DNA from: Dehalococcoidia bacterium
GTDB taxonomy: Bacteria; Chloroflexota; Dehalococcoidia; JAENJB01
DNA: 7,774 nucleotides
Reading direction: 5' to 3'
NCBI GenBank assembly: GCA_030690705.1
Contig: JAUYGE010000261.1
Coordinates: 1-7,774 of the forward strand
Under the pieces are notes generated by a model. It saw only the letters and a program-made list of their open reading frames with translations, was not told the DNA's origin and did not search any database. The first letter of the stretch is position 1. Every line of letters starts with the position of its first letter. This document shows, piece by piece, positions 6,536 through 7,774 of this stretch. A program made the translations under genes and the position numbers.

Positions 6536-6542
6536 TCTCCTT
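6536..6542 (-). promoter_or_regulatory. Ribosome binding site of pstS
   Basis: AAGGAGA on the minus strand lies seven bases before the GTG at 6528. It decides the pstS start against the in-frame ATG at 6549, which would place this site within the coding region. Confidence 0.75.
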
Positions 6543-6603
6543 GCACCACGGCCCCGACATGGACCGGCGGGCCGAAAGCTGGTCTCCCCCGGTTCCATGC
6601 GGC

Positions 6604-7332
6604 CTACGCTCTCAGGGTTTGGGTGTGTATGCCGCACTCGCCGCCGCACTTGCTGGTATCCTGCCATCTGCCATCCCGCTCAAGTACGCCTCCGGGTCGC
6701 GAGCAAGGAGCGCAACCAAGGGAACGGTAGCCCTTGCTGTACCACGGATGGGGCTCTATGCCTTTCGTAGCGATGTACTTCCATATCTCGGCTTCGGTGA
6801 AGGTGAGAATGGGGTTGATCTTGATGAGTCCGCCCTTATTCTCTACCTCCTGGTAGTCCTCTCTGGTCCTGCCTTCAGTGTTCCGAAGCCCGGTCACCCA
6901 GGCATCCAGGTTGGCGACGGCTACCTTCGTCGGGTCTACTTTAAGCAGCCGGCAGCATTCATCCGGGTCTCTTTTATAGATTGCTTGACCCGTTTCGGCT
7001 TCCACTTGAGACGCCTTCTTATCGAATTCCGCCGAGGGCAACAGCACCACTTCCAGAGCATCATCCTTGAGGCCCTCGGGGACACTGTTCGCGACAATGT
7101 ACACCGTGGCACGAAGGTTCATCTTCCTGTTCATCTTCCTCAGATAGTCATAGGTCTCCGGCGGTTTGAAGCGGGTCATGACTGAGAAAACCTTGATGTT
7201 GGGGTCCACCTCTCTGGCAATGTGAACGGTGACCATGCTGTCTTTCCCAAAGGAACAGGCCACCCCTATTTTGGGATAGCGCTTCAAAGCATCGGCGATG
7301 ACCTCCTTGGCATGCGTGACCTTCTCGTCCAT
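6604..7332 (-). CDS. cysH: Assimilatory APS/PAPS reductase, iron-sulfur type (CysH family)
   Basis: The 242-residue protein belongs to the CysH family, which reduces adenylyl sulfate or PAPS to sulfite in the cytoplasm. It has the PP-loop SFGKDS (27-32), Cys126-Cys127 (ECCRLLKVDP), GLRNTEGRTR (148-157), Cys207 and Cys210 (GYRSLGCAPCSRP), and the C-terminal ECGIH with catalytic Cys233. The CC plus CxxC set is the ligand pattern of the [4Fe-4S] cluster, which in this family favours APS over PAPS. Length is normal. The strand after the PP-loop reads VFSVMTRFKPPET, where many family members have a DTG-type motif, so this is a divergent branch. AGGAGG stands ten bases before the ATG. A strong promoter lies upstream and pstS follows after 75 bases, so it appears to be the first gene of the transporter operon. 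Activity on a different nucleotide-linked substrate cannot be excluded. Confidence 0.93.
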   Translation of the reverse strand: MDEKVTHAKEVIADALKRYPKIGVACSFGKDSMVTVHIAREVDPNIKVFSVMTRFKPPETYDYLRKMNRKMNLRATVYIVANSVPEGLKDDALEVVLLPSAEFDKKASQVEAETGQAIYKRDPDECCRLLKVDPTKVAVANLDAWVTGLRNTEGRTREDYQEVENKGGLIKINPILTFTEAEIWKYIATKGIEPHPWYSKGYRSLGCAPCSRPGGVLERDGRWQDTSKCGGECGIHTQTLRA

Positions 7333-7357
7333 GTCGCGTTATCCTCCTTCATCGGTC

Positions 7358-7393
7358 AATTGTTGATTGTTTTAATCATCGTACTCAACAATT
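7358..7393. promoter_or_regulatory. Inverted repeat near the predicted transcription start of cysH (possible operator)
   Basis: The perfect 9-bp arms AATTGTTGA and TCAACAATT are separated by 18 bases, within which TGATT-GTTTT-AATCA (7364-7378) gives an overlapping alternative small stem. The upstream arm falls at the transcription start predicted from the promoter, about 7 bases past the -10 box. This position suits a repressor operator or a 5'-UTR structure. It is too short to be a known riboswitch. Confidence 0.45.
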
Positions 7394-7399
7394 TTCAGT

Positions 7400-7428
7400 A
7401 GTCTAGCATCCGGCGGAGGAGTTGTCAA
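7400..7428 (-). promoter_or_regulatory. Sigma70-type promoter for the cysH-pst operon
   Basis: On the minus strand, -35 TTGACA (7428-7423) is a perfect consensus match. It is followed by a 17-base spacer and -10 TAGACT (7405-7400), with a TG one base before the -10 as in extended -10 promoters. It is about 68 bases upstream of the cysH start, on the correct strand. No obvious PhoB-box direct repeats overlap it. Confidence 0.7.
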
Positions 7429-7559
7429 TAGTCTTGCACCACAAAATTCTGGCAGAGGCGACATGACAAGAGGCAGCTTATCGGGGTACAGGGGGAGCAG
7501 TGCAGTGACGTTACCTGAGAGGCAAAACGCTGGCAAATTTAAGAGCTCCGGCTATATTT

Positions 7560-7638
7560 GTCATTGCGAGCGAAGCGAAGCAATCCGTCTGAGGCGGAGG
7601 GGTACGGATTGCTTCGGGGCTACGCCCCTCGCAATGAC
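7560..7638. repeat. Large palindromic repeat, copy B (two inverted units)
   Basis: Outer arms GTCATTGCGAG (7560-7570) and CTCGCAATGAC (7628-7638), and inner arms GAAGCAATCCGT (7577-7588) and ACGGATTGCTTC (7604-7615), are exact reverse complements. The right half contains its own hairpin GGGGC-TAC-GCCCC (7616-7628). The element is two units of the type at 5449-5491 in opposite orientation, with different central segments. It lies 28 bases beyond the stop of the upstream membrane protein gene and could limit read-through, although no T-run follows. Confidence 0.85.
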
Positions 7639-7666
7639 GGAGGAAGTGCCTAGCGGAGGATGGCGC

Positions 7667-7774
7667 CTACCGCATGAAAGAGTCCACCACCAGCCGCAGC
7701 CCCACCAGCATCAGGGCCAGCGCCAGCAGCCGCACGATCATGCCCCCACCCACACGGGAGGAAAGCCTGGCGCC
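7667..7774 (-). CDS. C-terminal end of a TauE/SafE-like membrane protein (partial)
   Basis: An open frame enters from the window edge and ends at TAG (7669-7667), giving 35 residues. It reads GARLSSRV, a short Gly-rich turn, then one hydrophobic helix (about residues 12-31, rich in Leu/Val) and the tail DSFMR. The sequence GARL, a short loop and a single Leu-rich closing helix with GLRL near its end is how TauE/SafE (sulfite or organosulfonate exporter) proteins commonly finish. This is recognition from one short segment, so the family is tentative and another small membrane protein is possible. It is on the same strand as cysH but separated by 334 bases, a palindromic repeat and a new promoter, so it is probably a separate transcription unit. 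Confidence 0.55.
   Translation of the reverse strand, partial: GARLSSRVGGGMIVRLLALALMLVGLRLVVDSFMR

Larger units (their letters stand above)
7333..7666. other. Intergenic regulatory region upstream of cysH
   Basis: This 334-base stretch has no supported gene. It holds the cysH ribosome site (AGGAGG, complement at 7343-7348), an AT-rich inverted repeat (7358-7393), a sigma70-type promoter (7400-7428) and a large palindromic repeat (7560-7638). In 7429-7559 and 7639-7666 I see nothing recognisable. Confidence 0.7.

Noticed and set aside
6529..6549. ATG start for pstS at 6549
   Set aside because: The AAGGAGA site would fall inside the gene. The GTG at 6528 has correct spacing and gives a standard lipoprotein signal peptide.
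6541..7185. Plus-strand open frame of 214 codons
   Set aside because: It is antisense to cysH, which has intact family motifs.
7429..7559. Possible Pho box or small gene in the upstream gap
   Set aside because: I found no pair of CTGTCAT-like direct repeats and no credible short reading frame with a ribosome site.

Overview
The window is a GC-rich bacterial segment in which every supported gene is on the minus strand, so it is read from high to low coordinates. Short palindromic repeats in the gaps, among them the GTCATTGCGAG/GAAGCAATCC type and the CTGAGCCTGTCGAA type, are of a kind I associate with environmental bacterial genomes, Chloroflexota (Dehalococcoidia-like) among them. That placement is a low-confidence guess from style; no rRNA or taxonomic marker is present.

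Layout in transcription order: (1) the last 35 codons of a small membrane protein resembling the C-terminus of TauE/SafE sulfite exporters (7667-7774). (2) A 334-base gap holding a large palindromic repeat (7560-7638), a strong sigma70-type promoter (TTGACA-17-TAGACT) and an inverted repeat near the predicted transcription start. (3) cysH, a [4Fe-4S]-type APS/PAPS reductase. (4) A Pst-like ABC transporter: lipoprotein binding protein (pstS), permeases (pstC, pstA) and an ATPase (pstB) that carries a C-terminal TusA/SirA-like sulfur-carrier domain. (5) A PhoB-type response regulator. (6) A PhoR-type sensor kinase truncated by the window edge. Close spacing suggests one transcript from the promoter in front of cysH. 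Hairpin-forming repeats lie between pstS and pstC and between pstA and pstB.

The main point is that the cluster looks like a phosphate-uptake operon but has several sulfur links. The reductase is the first gene, a TusA domain is fused to the ATPase, and a TauE/SafE-like tail lies just upstream. By eye alignment, the binding protein has lost most of the Ser/Thr hydroxyls that hold phosphate in classical PstS while keeping the Arg and Asp. No phoU and no clear Pho box are visible. My inference is a Pst-derived importer for a sulfur compound or another anion, coupled to sulfur assimilation and controlled by a co-opted PhoBR pair. The fusion, the gene order and the substituted residues are directly visible; the substrate is not known.
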